The notes under the pieces: generated by a model
Database searches by the model: none
What the model saw: the letters and a program-made list of their open reading frames with translations, nothing else
What the model was told of the DNA's origin: nothing
Position numbers and translations under genes: made by a program
In this document: one piece after another, positions 1-9,146 of the stretch
How the letters are laid out: every line of letters begins with the position of its first letter
How positions within the stretch are numbered: the stretch's first letter is position 1
Assembly: GCA_938083195.1 (NCBI GenBank)
Contig: CALKCK010000042.1
Span: forward strand, 1 to 64,000
Direction of reading: 5' to 3'
Length of the DNA: 64,000 bases
Source: an uncultured Pirellulaceae bacterium
GTDB lineage: Bacteria; Planctomycetota; Planctomycetia; Pirellulales; Pirellulaceae

Positions 1-1
1 A

Positions 2-520
2 TTTAAAAATCGAAACAAAGGAATCAATACGGAATCACTCCCGCGGTTCTGGGACGCACAAACAGCGTGCCTCGATGCAATCCCTGACTGTGGGATGGTC
101 GTTATTACCGACATCACCGGGAACGTGAACGACATTCACCCAAGAAACAAACGAGACGTCGGGGCACGTTTAGCTCGCTGGGCGATGGCCAAAAACTATG
201 GAGATTCCAACATGGTCTACTCCGGTCCAAAATACAAAACGATGTCCGCCAAGGGCAATCAGGCCATACTCGAGTTTGATTATTCGGGTTCCGGTTTAAA
301 ATCACTCGACGGAAAACCACTCTCTCAATTCATGATCGCTGGTGGCGATAAAAAATTCGTCGAAGCCACAGCTAAAGTTGTTGGGAATACAGTCGTAGTC
401 GAGGCAGCGGGAGTCGACAAACCAACCGCCGTCCGATTCGGCTGGGAGGAAACCGTGATTGGAAATTTAGGAAACCAAGAAGGACTACCAGCGATTCCTT
501 TTCGAACTGACAGTTGGTAA
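2..520 (+). CDS. Sialate O-acetylesterase-like SGNH protein, C-terminal part
   Basis: The frame is open from the left edge, so this is the 3' part of a longer gene. The translation matches the end of sialate O-acetylesterase (SASA/DUF303) proteins. It has an FWDAQ segment, then a DITGNVNDIHPRNK block holding the catalytic His of the Asp-x-x-His pair, followed by the usual C-terminal beta-sandwich. The GQSN nucleophile block lies outside the window. Family members are secreted and remove O-acetyl groups from sugars. The gene converges on a sulfatase, with a terminator-like hairpin between them. A related and more complete protein lies at 5565-7931. The family call is firm; the substrate is unknown. 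Confidence 0.85.
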   Translation, partial: FKNRNKGINTESLPRFWDAQTACLDAIPDCGMVVITDITGNVNDIHPRNKRDVGARLARWAMAKNYGDSNMVYSGPKYKTMSAKGNQAILEFDYSGSGLKSLDGKPLSQFMIAGGDKKFVEATAKVVGNTVVVEAAGVDKPTAVRFGWEETVIGNLGNQEGLPAIPFRTDSW

Positions 521-529
521 TACGGTAGA

Positions 530-580
530 TTGGCGAGCGTCTGGATGACCAAAATCCCGGCGCTCCGCCAACTTGTTTTT
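530..580. terminator. Terminator-like hairpin between convergent genes
   Basis: TTGGCGAGCG (530-539) pairs with CGCTCCGCCAA (561-571) with one bulged C, and is followed by TTGTTTTT. It lies between the ends of the convergent SASA and sulfatase genes. The loop of about 21 nt is longer than usual, so confidence is moderate. Confidence 0.5.
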
Positions 581-589
581 CGTTCAAAT

Positions 590-1987
590 CTATTTGGCCA
601 AAACCATCGGCGACGACGATTTAAGTGTCGATGCCGATCGCTGCTCGGTACCGCGACTGGCATCATTACCAAGTCTCTCGATCGCTTGCCGTGCAATGGT
701 CTGCATTTTCGTCACCACTTCCGGATTCGATTTGGAAACGTCGCTCTGCTCAACCGGGTCATCTTTTAAGTTAACTAATTTTGCGGGACGTCCGGGCCGC
801 TCAGTGTTTGGGGTAGTCCAATTCGGATGCGTCGCTTCCAGAGGAAGGTGATACTTCCAGTCACCCATGCGAATCGCCTGCAATTGCCGACGACGATAAT
901 ATAGAAACGACTCATATTCTGATTTCGCGCCCTCGTGGCCTAGTATTAAATTCGTGATATCGAATCCATCGATTTTTTGTTTGGGCAGTTCTGCGCCTGC
1001 CAATTTGCAAAAAGTAGGCAACAAATCCATCGTGGTTGCCAATTCGGTGCAGACGGTTCCCGGTTTAACTCGGCCTGGCCATTTCGCCAGCATCGGAACC
1101 CGCATCCCTCCCTCCATCGTCGACCCTTTTATTCCTGATAGAGGTTGATTCGAGCCTCCATTGCGACCATTGGATCCGTTGTCAGAAGTGAAAATCACTA
1201 ACGTGTTATCGGCAATTCCCAAACGATCAAGACTGGCTAGGATTTGACCTGTCGACCAATCGATTTCTTCAATGGAATCGCCGTACCGACCGTTGGCACT
1301 TTTTCCTAGAAAATCTGGAGATGCGAATAAAGGAAGATGCGGAAACGTGTGCGGCAAATATACGAAAAACGGCTTCGATTTATTTTCCGTAATAAACTCA
1401 ATCGCCGCTTCGGTGTAACGCTTGGTAAGAGTCGACTGATCAGCGGGTGCTTCGATCACAGTGCGCTGTTCTACCAAAGGAAGGGGGGGATCTCCCCTGC
1501 CCTTGGATTGCATATCGTTGGAATAAGGAATCCCAAAATAGAAATCGAATCCGTGCTCGGTGGGCAAATGCTCGGGCTGATCTCCTAAATGCCACTTACC
1601 AATACAGGCCGTCGCATAACCTGCCGACTTCAATGCTTCAGCAATCGTAAGTTCCTCGGGGTTTAAACCTCGCCGACTGCGCGGGATAAGGACCCAGTGC
1701 CCCGTATAATCTTCATGCATTCCAACTCGACGAGCATAGCAGCCGGTCATCAAACTTGATCGTGACGGCGTACATACAGGGCTGGAAGAATAAAAATCTG
1801 TAAACTTAACCCCTGCCTTGGCCAACTGGTCAACATTGGGAGTCCGATTCTTCTCAGACCCGTAGCAACCGAGATCTCCATACCCAAGATCATCGCAGAA
1901 AATGACAATCAGGTTAGGCTGATCCCGCTCTTGCGCGGTGCCGACTCCACTCAGTAAAGCAAAAAATAAAATTAGGACTAGCTTCAT
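590..1987 (-). CDS. Secreted sulfatase (arylsulfatase family)
   Basis: Alkaline-phosphatase-superfamily sulfatase of about 465 residues. The start at 1987 is preferred over the upstream codon at 2008 because AAGGGA sits just before it and a signal peptide (MKLVLILFFALLSGVGTAQ) begins there. The metal site follows (FCDDLGYGDLGCYG). C72 in VCTPSRSSLMTG is the Cys of the C-x-P-S-R motif that is converted to formylglycine. A KWHLG block and a TSDNGSNGRNGG block are also typical. It hydrolyses sulfate esters, probably on a polysaccharide, outside the cytoplasm. The maturase is not in this window. The substrate cannot be read from sequence alone. Confidence 0.93.
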   Translation of the reverse strand: MKLVLILFFALLSGVGTAQERDQPNLIVIFCDDLGYGDLGCYGSEKNRTPNVDQLAKAGVKFTDFYSSSPVCTPSRSSLMTGCYARRVGMHEDYTGHWVLIPRSRRGLNPEELTIAEALKSAGYATACIGKWHLGDQPEHLPTEHGFDFYFGIPYSNDMQSKGRGDPPLPLVEQRTVIEAPADQSTLTKRYTEAAIEFITENKSKPFFVYLPHTFPHLPLFASPDFLGKSANGRYGDSIEEIDWSTGQILASLDRLGIADNTLVIFTSDNGSNGRNGGSNQPLSGIKGSTMEGGMRVPMLAKWPGRVKPGTVCTELATTMDLLPTFCKLAGAELPKQKIDGFDITNLILGHEGAKSEYESFLYYRRRQLQAIRMGDWKYHLPLEATHPNWTTPNTERPGRPAKLVNLKDDPVEQSDVSKSNPEVVTKMQTIARQAIERLGNDASRGTEQRSASTLKSSSPMVLAK

Positions 1988-2055
1988 TTTGGTTTCCCTT
2001 GGACACAAGTTCCTGCACCGGAGCGCAACGTCACATAAAAATCGTGATTAGCCTA

Positions 2056-3915
2056 TCACTTAGATGATTCAGGCTTCGCGGACGCAGCCTTTTGATTCAC
2101 CGAAGGGGAATTCTCTTTTTTCCGCATAACAAATTCTACCGCTGTGAACTTATTCAACTTTGGAATGCTGACTTCGAGGACTCCGTTTTGAACGACCATC
2201 CCTTTTGTTTCAAGGTAGCGAACATCGCGATCCGCTCCATTTTTGCGGTCAATATCTTTTGTGATCACACGCGCGTAATATCGACTGCCATCGAAAAACC
2301 CCTCGCCCTTGAATTTACCAACTGACGATTCATTGTTGTAGTATTTCCCGGATTGAATTTGAGCAGGAATCTTTATTTTAGCAGCTTCTTTGCCACTAGC
2401 ACCGGAAGAGTAAACGAGCACGGTGAATCGATTTTCCGACCGGTTATAAGATGAAATTCGATAACGCTCGTTTCCCGTAAAACCTCGTCCCGTCACGGCA
2501 ATATCATTCCCAATCTCCCCCGCCATTGCGTGCCGAATGACTTCATCTCGTCCAGACGAAATTTGGGCGTACCATTTCCAAATGTAATAATGCAAGTGAT
2601 TTGGGTCCGAAGGATTGATGTAATCATCCACCGTGAAAATATTCCCGCCACCTTTGCCGATCTCGAAACGATCGTCAGGGCCTCGCAGACCGACTTTTGT
2701 TGTCACGATCCCTGCACCACCATCGTTTGCCTCAATGACAATCTCCGGCTGAAGTTCTGCAATCCGACCGTTGTAATCACGACGCTTAGTAAGCCCCATC
2801 GACCATCCACTGGAGTTATCCGACCACGGCAGATTAATGGTATTGAGTCCCCGCTGGAGACACTGACCGATGATGGTAACTGCTTTGTCATAGGCATCCA
2901 CCTCGTTTTTTAAACCATCGCCGTTGACATCAACTGCACTCGAACCATCATCCCAGGAAATCCAGGATTCCGCCGAAAGCATCGCCTTCGCTTGGTATCC
3001 CGCCGCATCGAGTTTACCGCGAGCCAGATCATAATTTCCCCAAACTGACGGGACGTAACTACCATCCATACTTCCAAAACCGTCGTTTTGATCAGAAACG
3101 TTTAGATTCAAGGCATCGACCAAGCCCATCAATTTTGAATTGGAAACCATCAAACTATAAAACTGATCCACCGCAAATCCGCCCCGTCCCGACAACCCTT
3201 TTGTCACGGGACAATTTTCACACGGCGACATACCGCTTGTTGAAACGATGACGGGTGTAACCGGCTCTTGCTGATAAACAGTGCGAACCGCTTGAGCACC
3301 CGCAATTAAAATGTCGTTAATGATGAAGTCAATATCGGCTCCGTTCATCAACCCTTGCAAATTGGCTTCATGGGAAAGCTGGTACGCATTGACTCGTCCT
3401 TTAAAATGAGTGGCAATCCGTTTGACATACCCTTGAAATAAATCTTTCTTCGGTTTGAACCCGCCCGCTTTGCCGCTCTCCGATGCCCACGCGGGACAAT
3501 GAAAAAACACGAACTCGACTTTGATTCCTTTTTGATTGCAAACCTCGACTGCCTTTTCAATCGTCTTCAAAGATGGCGAGGGATTATTGACGTAATCGGT
3601 AAACGCTTCTGTTGGCTCCATCGCCGACCAACTCACCCAAAACTGAGCGTAACTACTAGCGACAGATATGACCGGACGCTTGGCGTCGTACGCGTTGGCC
3701 AGCGGACGACCAAAAAACGGCTGCCACCTTACCCCTACGTGCATATGATCCCTAGTCCAGGCATAATCTTGGACTTCGCTATTTTTATCTGTGGCTTTGA
3801 GGAAACAACTGATTCCACCTCCCGCCTGCTCTTGCCCCAAAATCAATGGAGCACTACCGAACAAAATAGATACGAATAGGATTGGGAACAGAACCCAACA
3901 ATTGGATAGCTGCAT
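2056..3915 (-). CDS. Secreted TIM-barrel glycoside hydrolase-like protein (clan GH-A-like)
   Basis: About 619 residues. The start at 3915 is chosen because AGAGAAG precedes it and a signal peptide (MQLSNCWVLFPILF...) begins there; upstream starts at 3945 and 3957 are possible. The N-terminal half resembles a clan GH-A barrel: a W-x-S-W-S-A-M-E strand end, a KGIKVEFVFFHCPAW strand and YQLSHEANLQG where an Asn-Glu acid/base pair usually sits. LSAESWISW is a possible nucleophile strand. A DVNGDGLKNEVDAYDKA stretch looks like an EF-hand or dockerin-type calcium loop inside the barrel. The C-terminal third (about 500-600) is beta-rich. I do not recognise an exact GH family. The gene follows the sulfatase's strand with a short gap, so the two may be co-transcribed. 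Confidence 0.6.
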   Translation of the reverse strand: MQLSNCWVLFPILFVSILFGSAPLILGQEQAGGGISCFLKATDKNSEVQDYAWTRDHMHVGVRWQPFFGRPLANAYDAKRPVISVASSYAQFWVSWSAMEPTEAFTDYVNNPSPSLKTIEKAVEVCNQKGIKVEFVFFHCPAWASESGKAGGFKPKKDLFQGYVKRIATHFKGRVNAYQLSHEANLQGLMNGADIDFIINDILIAGAQAVRTVYQQEPVTPVIVSTSGMSPCENCPVTKGLSGRGGFAVDQFYSLMVSNSKLMGLVDALNLNVSDQNDGFGSMDGSYVPSVWGNYDLARGKLDAAGYQAKAMLSAESWISWDDGSSAVDVNGDGLKNEVDAYDKAVTIIGQCLQRGLNTINLPWSDNSSGWSMGLTKRRDYNGRIAELQPEIVIEANDGGAGIVTTKVGLRGPDDRFEIGKGGGNIFTVDDYINPSDPNHLHYYIWKWYAQISSGRDEVIRHAMAGEIGNDIAVTGRGFTGNERYRISSYNRSENRFTVLVYSSGASGKEAAKIKIPAQIQSGKYYNNESSVGKFKGEGFFDGSRYYARVITKDIDRKNGADRDVRYLETKGMVVQNGVLEVSIPKLNKFTAVEFVMRKKENSPSVNQKAASAKPESSK

Positions 3916-4428
3916 TACTTCTCTTTCGGTCAGTGGAGAGTTCATCACAAGATCCAACCAAACGTTGTAAAATCACTAATAACGTCAGTTTAATCTGCCG
4001 GCACATTGATAGCCGTACAATTCCAATCTATCAACTGAGTAATCCTGGAGTAGCGAAGGATGACATCAAAATTGTTTTTTCTTTCGGAAGTAGCCTGATA
4101 CAATCCGATTAATGGGCGCACCGCTAATTAATTGTCATTCCAAAATCACCCTTATAAAATCACCCTTATACAGACGCAAAAGCAGACGCAAAATTTTTGG
4201 CTTTAAATACCCTCGGCATCTCTGCATTGAACCTGCGACTTATTTAACCAAAAAACTAGCACAAGAATCAACCGACTTAATTTCAATAACTGGCTACTGC
4301 TTTGGGCCAGGGATTCATGCTAATAAACGGCCTTCTAAACAAGTTGGCATGGGTTAAATAAACAGCTTACAATTAGAGTGCTTTACGACCTCGATTTACA
4401 AAAACCAACCTTCCATCCCAAATTGATC
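3916..4428. other. Divergent intergenic region with repeats and an inverted repeat
   Basis: About 510 bp between divergent genes; small open frames here have no family features. It contains a 7-bp inverted repeat TTGATAG (4006-4012) / CTATCAA (4028-4034) and two adjacent tandem duplications at 4142-4194 (listed separately). Promoters for both flanking genes must lie here but I cannot assign them. Confidence 0.5.
4142..4194. repeat. Two adjacent short tandem duplications
   Basis: AAAATCACCCTTAT occurs twice head to tail (4142-4155, 4156-4169), both exact. One base later CAGACGCAAAA(G/A-T) occurs twice (4171-4182, 4183-4194), with 11 of 12 bases identical. Confidence 0.9.
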
Positions 4429-5175
4429 ATGAATAAGAAATCGTCTCCTATCTCTCGCAGAACTCTTCTTGGCACCGGTGTTGCCGCCGCTGTTTCCGGT
4501 AAAGTCGCACTTGCCGGAGTGCAATCAAAACAAGAAAAACAAGACGTCAAGCGTGCGTTCGTCGATGGGTTAGCGCCTGGCTTTGAAGCGCTAGGCGAAG
4601 AACACTTTACACGCGTCAACTCGAATGATGACACTTGGACATTCAAAGACAATGTGATTGAGTGTACCGGTCGCCCCGTCAGTGTCATTCGCACAAAAAA
4701 ACAATACACCAATTTTGAACTGGTCGCGCAATGGATGCATCACAAACCTGCGGGTAACAGTGGCATTTTTGTTTGGACCACACCGGCTTCCATCGAGAGG
4801 TTAACCAAGGCTGGTAAACCCGGCCTGCCACAGGGCATCGAAGTTCAAGTTCTCGATCTAGCCTACGGGCAACCCAACCCAGCCAACTGGTACACCAGCC
4901 ATGGGGACGTTTTCCCCGTCGGTGTCAAAATGAAACCCTTTCCGCCTGTCGCGCCAAATGGATCAAGAAGCTTTCCAACCAAAGAACTTTCCAAAGGTGT
5001 CGGCGAATGGAACCATTACTATGTTCGCGCCATCAACGGTGAAGTTCGCCTGTGGGTCAATGGAGAAGAAGTTTCCGGTGGAACCCAGTGCGATCCCAAA
5101 ACTGGATACCTCTGCTTAGAAAGCGAAGGCAGCCCAATCACTTTCCGAGATCTTCGATTACGTGAGCTACCTTAA
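4429..5175 (+). CDS. Tat-exported DUF1080 (3-keto-disaccharide hydrolase-like) protein
   Basis: About 248 residues. The ATG at 4429 is preferred to the GTG at 4378 because it places a twin-arginine signal (SRRTLLGTG) near the N-terminus. The rest is one jelly-roll domain of the DUF1080 family: a DTWTFKDNVIECTG strand, then NFELVAQWMHHKPAGNSGIF, GIEVQVLD, WNHYYVRAINGEVRLWVNGEE and a FRDLRLREL ending. These blocks are diagnostic of the family, some members of which act on 3-keto-glucosides. The product is periplasmic or exported. It stands alone between a divergent hydrolase gene and the SASA-GDPD gene. Family call is firm; the reaction is inferred from relatives. Confidence 0.85.
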   Translation: MNKKSSPISRRTLLGTGVAAAVSGKVALAGVQSKQEKQDVKRAFVDGLAPGFEALGEEHFTRVNSNDDTWTFKDNVIECTGRPVSVIRTKKQYTNFELVAQWMHHKPAGNSGIFVWTTPASIERLTKAGKPGLPQGIEVQVLDLAYGQPNPANWYTSHGDVFPVGVKMKPFPPVAPNGSRSFPTKELSKGVGEWNHYYVRAINGEVRLWVNGEEVSGGTQCDPKTGYLCLESEGSPITFRDLRLRELP

Positions 5176-5564
5176 TTGATCTAGGGAAAAATTGGTGACT
5201 CAGTCATCGATTGTCAGGGACTGAAAATTTGCCAACACAACTAACTTAGTCCAGCGTAAAATCAATCCAATCGGACACTCTCAAACTTTGAGATCTCTGC
5301 TCAAGCCGCGAAAGCGAATGCATCCGTTGGGATTGATCTCCAAATCTAGCCCAACCTCGGGGTACGTAAAGTAACTTCAATCCAATCTTCTCGCCTGCTT
5401 TATTGCCCCCTACAAAAACTGGAGTCGTTGGACGTACCAAGCACGTTACCCCGCCTTAACCCACCAAGGAACGAGGTAAGCCAAAACCTTGTAAACCTCA
5501 GACTAAACTTGAAACCTACGGTATGATGGCCAACCATTCACCAAGATACCGACGAACCAATAAC
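5176..5564. other. Intergenic region, nothing recognised
   Basis: About 390 bp between two plus-strand genes. I see no family-like protein, RNA gene or convincing hairpin. The promoter of the SASA-GDPD gene should be near the right end. Confidence 0.4.
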
Positions 5565-7931
5565 ATGTACCGAACTTTAAAATTCCCCTTCCAATGCGCC
5601 TTGATCGCGAGCCTTCTCTTGGCTTCCTTTGACGCTCAACAGGGAATCGCCGCCTCCGACAAATCCCTTCACCCTGCTCCGGCATTCGGTAACAGGATGG
5701 TGCTTCAGCAAAACATGCCAATCCACATTTGGGGAACCGCTACGCCTGGTGAAGAAATTAGTGTTACTCTCGGAACTGAAAACAGCAGTGTTAAAACTAC
5801 AAAAGATGGCAACTGGTCGGTAAAACTTCCTCCGAGAAAAGCAAGCTTCGAACCGCTTTCTTTGTCCATCAATGAAATTCAATTCGACGACATTTTGATT
5901 GGGGAAGTGTGGATCTGCGCAGGACAGTCCAACATGCAGTTTTCCCTCAAACAATGCGAGAGTGGAAACGAATTACTCCGCCGCGCGGACAATCCTAACC
6001 TGAGAATCATGCGCCACCAGGGCTTGCGACTGGTGGCTAAAGAGGGATACACCGAGCAAGAACTGAAGCGTTGCAACACAGATGATTTCTTTCAAACTGA
6101 GTGGGTCAAAAGTGACTTAAAATCTGCTGCATCAACCTCTGCTGTCGGTTGGATTTTTGCAGAGCAACTCCAGAAAAAACTTAACGTTCCCGTTGGAATT
6201 ATTCAAATCGCGGTGGGTGGTTCGGCAATGAACAACTGGATTCCTCCTCGAGTCGCTCGCAAAAAACCCATCACCTCAGCACTCTATCGAGGAGACTGGC
6301 TCAACAACCAAGCAGTTTACCCCGCTCATCGCAACCGAGCGAAGCAGGCGATGAAACCGGTTATTGAACCAGACAAGGCCTACGTGATTGGAGAAACCCC
6401 CTATCGCTGGCTTTGCGAACCTGGCTTTCTCTTTGAAGCAGGGATCGCACCACTTCAGTTTCTTTCGTTCCAAGGAGTCCTTTGGTATCAAGGGGAATCC
6501 GATGCCTATAGTGAGCCCGCCGCCGCCGACGCCGCCCAGTTGTTTCCATTGCTAATCGAATCCTGGCGAAACCATTTCAACCAATGCGAGTTGCCATTTC
6601 TTTTTGTACAATTACCCGGTTTTAAAAATCCGGACTGGCCAACGTTTCGCGAGAGCCAACGACAAACCGAACTTTTGATTCCCAATACAATGATGGCGGT
6701 CACCATTGACCTTGGCGACAAAACAAATATTCACCCAAAAGACAAACGACCCATTGGAGATCGCCTGCTCCGACTGGCAATTAACAATGTCTACCAAGTC
6801 GGCCAAGAAACAAAGCGACTTGAATTCCCTACCGTCCACAACATCGAACATCTAGAAAACAAACTCATCATTAATTTCGACAATTGCGGCAGCGGGTTTT
6901 TGCCAGTCGAGGGAGGCCTCGTTGGTTTCGAAATTGGAGATGCGGACGGGAATTTCACAGCAGTTGATGCGGAACGGTCTGGGGATAACAGCATCACGCT
7001 TCCATGCCCAAAATCGAACCCGTCAATCGTCCGCTACCTTTGGGAAGGATACCCAAAAAACAAAGTGAAACTTTTCAACGAAGACGGCTTGCCAGTAGGG
7101 CCATTTAGCATCCCCGTGACTAAACTGCCTCTGAACTCACGCTCTTCAGCAAACCGTTCCCAAACTCCCCCAATCGTCGCCCATCGTGGTGCTTCGGCGG
7201 CCGCACCGGAAAACACCATCCCAGCATTTGAATTAGCCTGGGAGAAAGGTGCCGACGCAATCGAACTCGACTGCCACCTTACGGCCGATGGACATATCGT
7301 CTGCATCCACGACAAAGACACAAAAAAAGTAGCTGATAAAAATCTTGTTATTAAAAATTCTAAACTAGATGAGCTTCGCACCCTCGACGTCGGCTCGTGG
7401 CTCGATAAAAAATTCTCGGGGACCACGATCCCCACACTCATCGAAGCGATGGCAACCGTTCCATCCGACAAAAAAATATACATCGAAGTAAAATCCAATG
7501 CGTCTATTGTCCCAAAGCTGTTTGAAGACATCGAAAAGGCAAAACTGAACAAGGATCAGATTGTCATCATTTCTTTTGATGCGGAAGTCATTCGGCAAGT
7601 CGAATTAAAAGACCCGCTTTTAAAAACTTACTGGTTAACGTCCATCAAGAAAGATAAATTCGGCGATGCATCCCCTTCTCTTGAAAAGATTCTCAAAACG
7701 CTCTCACAAACAGGCACGGATGGAGTCAGCACCAACCACGCTCAGCTTTGCCCCAATCTGATTCGAGGCATTCAACAGGCAGGCTACCAACACCATGTCT
7801 GGACCGTGGATCAGCCTAAAACCGCAGCAAAACTCTGGCAGTGGGGAACGGAGTCGATCACAACCAACCGCCCCGAAAAAATTAGGCTGCATTTTCAAAA
7901 AGAAACGCCCGCTCCCGCTGGACTACGATAG
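5565..7931 (+). CDS. Fusion of sialate O-acetylesterase-like domain and glycerophosphodiester phosphodiesterase domain
   Basis: About 788 residues and secreted; the signal peptide starts at MYRTLKFPFQC (5565), while in-frame ATGs at 5523 and 5526 would add a short leader. Residues about 30-530 are a SASA/DUF303 esterase: a beta-sandwich (NRMVLQQNMPIHIWG), the GQSNMQF block with S122, GVLWYQGESDA, and TNIHPKDKRP with H390. From about residue 535 a complete GDPD domain follows: VAHRGASAAAPENT with H540, then the EL-D and HD metal/catalytic blocks, EVKSN, and the terminal WTVDQP and TNRPE motifs. GDPDs hydrolyse glycerophosphodiesters to sn-glycerol-3-phosphate. Both halves appear catalytically intact. 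The fusion suggests de-acetylation and phosphodiester cleavage of one exported substrate; that is inference. Confidence 0.88.
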   Translation: MYRTLKFPFQCALIASLLLASFDAQQGIAASDKSLHPAPAFGNRMVLQQNMPIHIWGTATPGEEISVTLGTENSSVKTTKDGNWSVKLPPRKASFEPLSLSINEIQFDDILIGEVWICAGQSNMQFSLKQCESGNELLRRADNPNLRIMRHQGLRLVAKEGYTEQELKRCNTDDFFQTEWVKSDLKSAASTSAVGWIFAEQLQKKLNVPVGIIQIAVGGSAMNNWIPPRVARKKPITSALYRGDWLNNQAVYPAHRNRAKQAMKPVIEPDKAYVIGETPYRWLCEPGFLFEAGIAPLQFLSFQGVLWYQGESDAYSEPAAADAAQLFPLLIESWRNHFNQCELPFLFVQLPGFKNPDWPTFRESQRQTELLIPNTMMAVTIDLGDKTNIHPKDKRPIGDRLLRLAINNVYQVGQETKRLEFPTVHNIEHLENKLIINFDNCGSGFLPVEGGLVGFEIGDADGNFTAVDAERSGDNSITLPCPKSNPSIVRYLWEGYPKNKVKLFNEDGLPVGPFSIPVTKLPLNSRSSANRSQTPPIVAHRGASAAAPENTIPAFELAWEKGADAIELDCHLTADGHIVCIHDKDTKKVADKNLVIKNSKLDELRTLDVGSWLDKKFSGTTIPTLIEAMATVPSDKKIYIEVKSNASIVPKLFEDIEKAKLNKDQIVIISFDAEVIRQVELKDPLLKTYWLTSIKKDKFGDASPSLEKILKTLSQTGTDGVSTNHAQLCPNLIRGIQQAGYQHHVWTVDQPKTAAKLWQWGTESITTNRPEKIRLHFQKETPAPAGLR

Positions 7932-8003
7932 AGCCCAACCAGTCAGAAAGCTGTGTCCAACACTTTCAATCAGAACCAGCATTGATACAACATGCGAACT
8001 CGA

Positions 8004-8861
8004 CTAGTTATTAGGCCACGCATCGGGCACGACAAAGCCACAAGAAGATTCTCGCATCCCCTCGTCAGTTAATTGAAATTGACTCACATAAACGGGGTAA
8101 CCTTCGCTATCAAAATGCTCGCTCAATTGCCGCACGAATTCCTCTGGCATTTGGAGTGACCCCTCACAGGCGCGGGCACCATCCAACCAGTGTGGTTTTT
8201 CTCTGATTCGATACATGCAATTGGGTCGCTGCAAACGGGCTAACTCAGAATCTCGAATCCACCAACCTGTTAAATGATCTTCAGCCAACCTAGCTGGAGC
8301 TACGGATTTTCCCGTCATCTCCATCGGATAAAAGATACGACCCTTTACAAATGCACGGCGAATAGCAACCTCTGGGAAATCTCGCTGACTTTGCAAAAGC
8401 TGGTGCTCGAACATTCGATTCGTTTTCGCCTCAAAATTATCCGTCGCATTCGGCCCCAGATGATGACTCCCGTTTCTAAGGTGTTCTGGATCATAAAGGT
8501 AAAACTTAATCGCGACTTCCCAGTGGTTCAACAATTGTTGTTCATCGCTAAAGAGAAAGTCAATTTCACCGAGTGTTTGGTTCCCATCACGAATCTGCAA
8601 TCCATGAGCAACCATTTTCACTTGGCGGACGTGCGTCAGCCAGTAGAGCATCAGTCGTTCGAAATAACGGCCAACGCGTCTGTCCTTACTTGACTTGATG
8701 AACTCACTTAAATGCTCCCGAGAGATGTCGCCAACTTCAATTGGCTGGACTCCACCCTGCAACTTCTCCTCACCTCCAGAATCCAAAAAAACATTGGATA
8801 TTAATGAAGGACTATTGATTGCCCAAATCAAATCATCTACTGCTTGATCAACAGAATCCAT
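8004..8861 (-). CDS. DUF1853 family protein
   Basis: About 285 residues with no signal peptide. The ATG at 8861 is chosen because the upstream start at 8903 would be a TTG. Family blocks seen: RRVGRYFERLMLYWLTH near residue 65, LGEIDFLFSD, then NHWEVAIKFYLYD. The order E-x-D then E-x-x-x-K resembles a PD-(D/E)XK nuclease-like core, which is an inference about an uncharacterised family. The C-terminal part (PHWLDGARACEGSL) is also family-like. It converges on the SASA-GDPD gene with a 72-bp gap. The function is unknown. Confidence 0.75.
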   Translation of the reverse strand: MDSVDQAVDDLIWAINSPSLISNVFLDSGGEEKLQGGVQPIEVGDISREHLSEFIKSSKDRRVGRYFERLMLYWLTHVRQVKMVAHGLQIRDGNQTLGEIDFLFSDEQQLLNHWEVAIKFYLYDPEHLRNGSHHLGPNATDNFEAKTNRMFEHQLLQSQRDFPEVAIRRAFVKGRIFYPMEMTGKSVAPARLAEDHLTGWWIRDSELARLQRPNCMYRIREKPHWLDGARACEGSLQMPEEFVRQLSEHFDSEGYPVYVSQFQLTDEGMRESSCGFVVPDAWPNN

Positions 8862-9146
8862 ACTAAAAACCAACCGTCGCTTTCTGAAACCCCAACGCCC
8901 CAATCCAATCCCTCAGCTTATTGACTTACTCGCAAGTATCCAACAGCCACCATCAATCCGATTTGCCACAGACATCAATATTGTTCACAATCGTGTCTAA
9001 CAATGAAGTTTTTCGACAGCAGTAGCTTACATCGGTTAAACTAGTTTTCAGTCTAGACGTTAAAAATCTAGCCAAAAAAATGGTTGGTAATAAACCCAAC
9101 CTTTTACCTTCAACAGCGATCTTCCCAATCTATCGAAAGTGAATGA

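Noticed and set aside
4112..4357. Plus-strand frame of 81 codons
   Set aside because: It lies across the tandem duplications in an intergenic spacer, with Lys-rich composition, no ribosome site and no recognisable family blocks.
5246..5440. Minus-strand frame of 64 codons
   Set aside because: No ribosome site, no motif and opposite strand to both neighbours; looks like chance.
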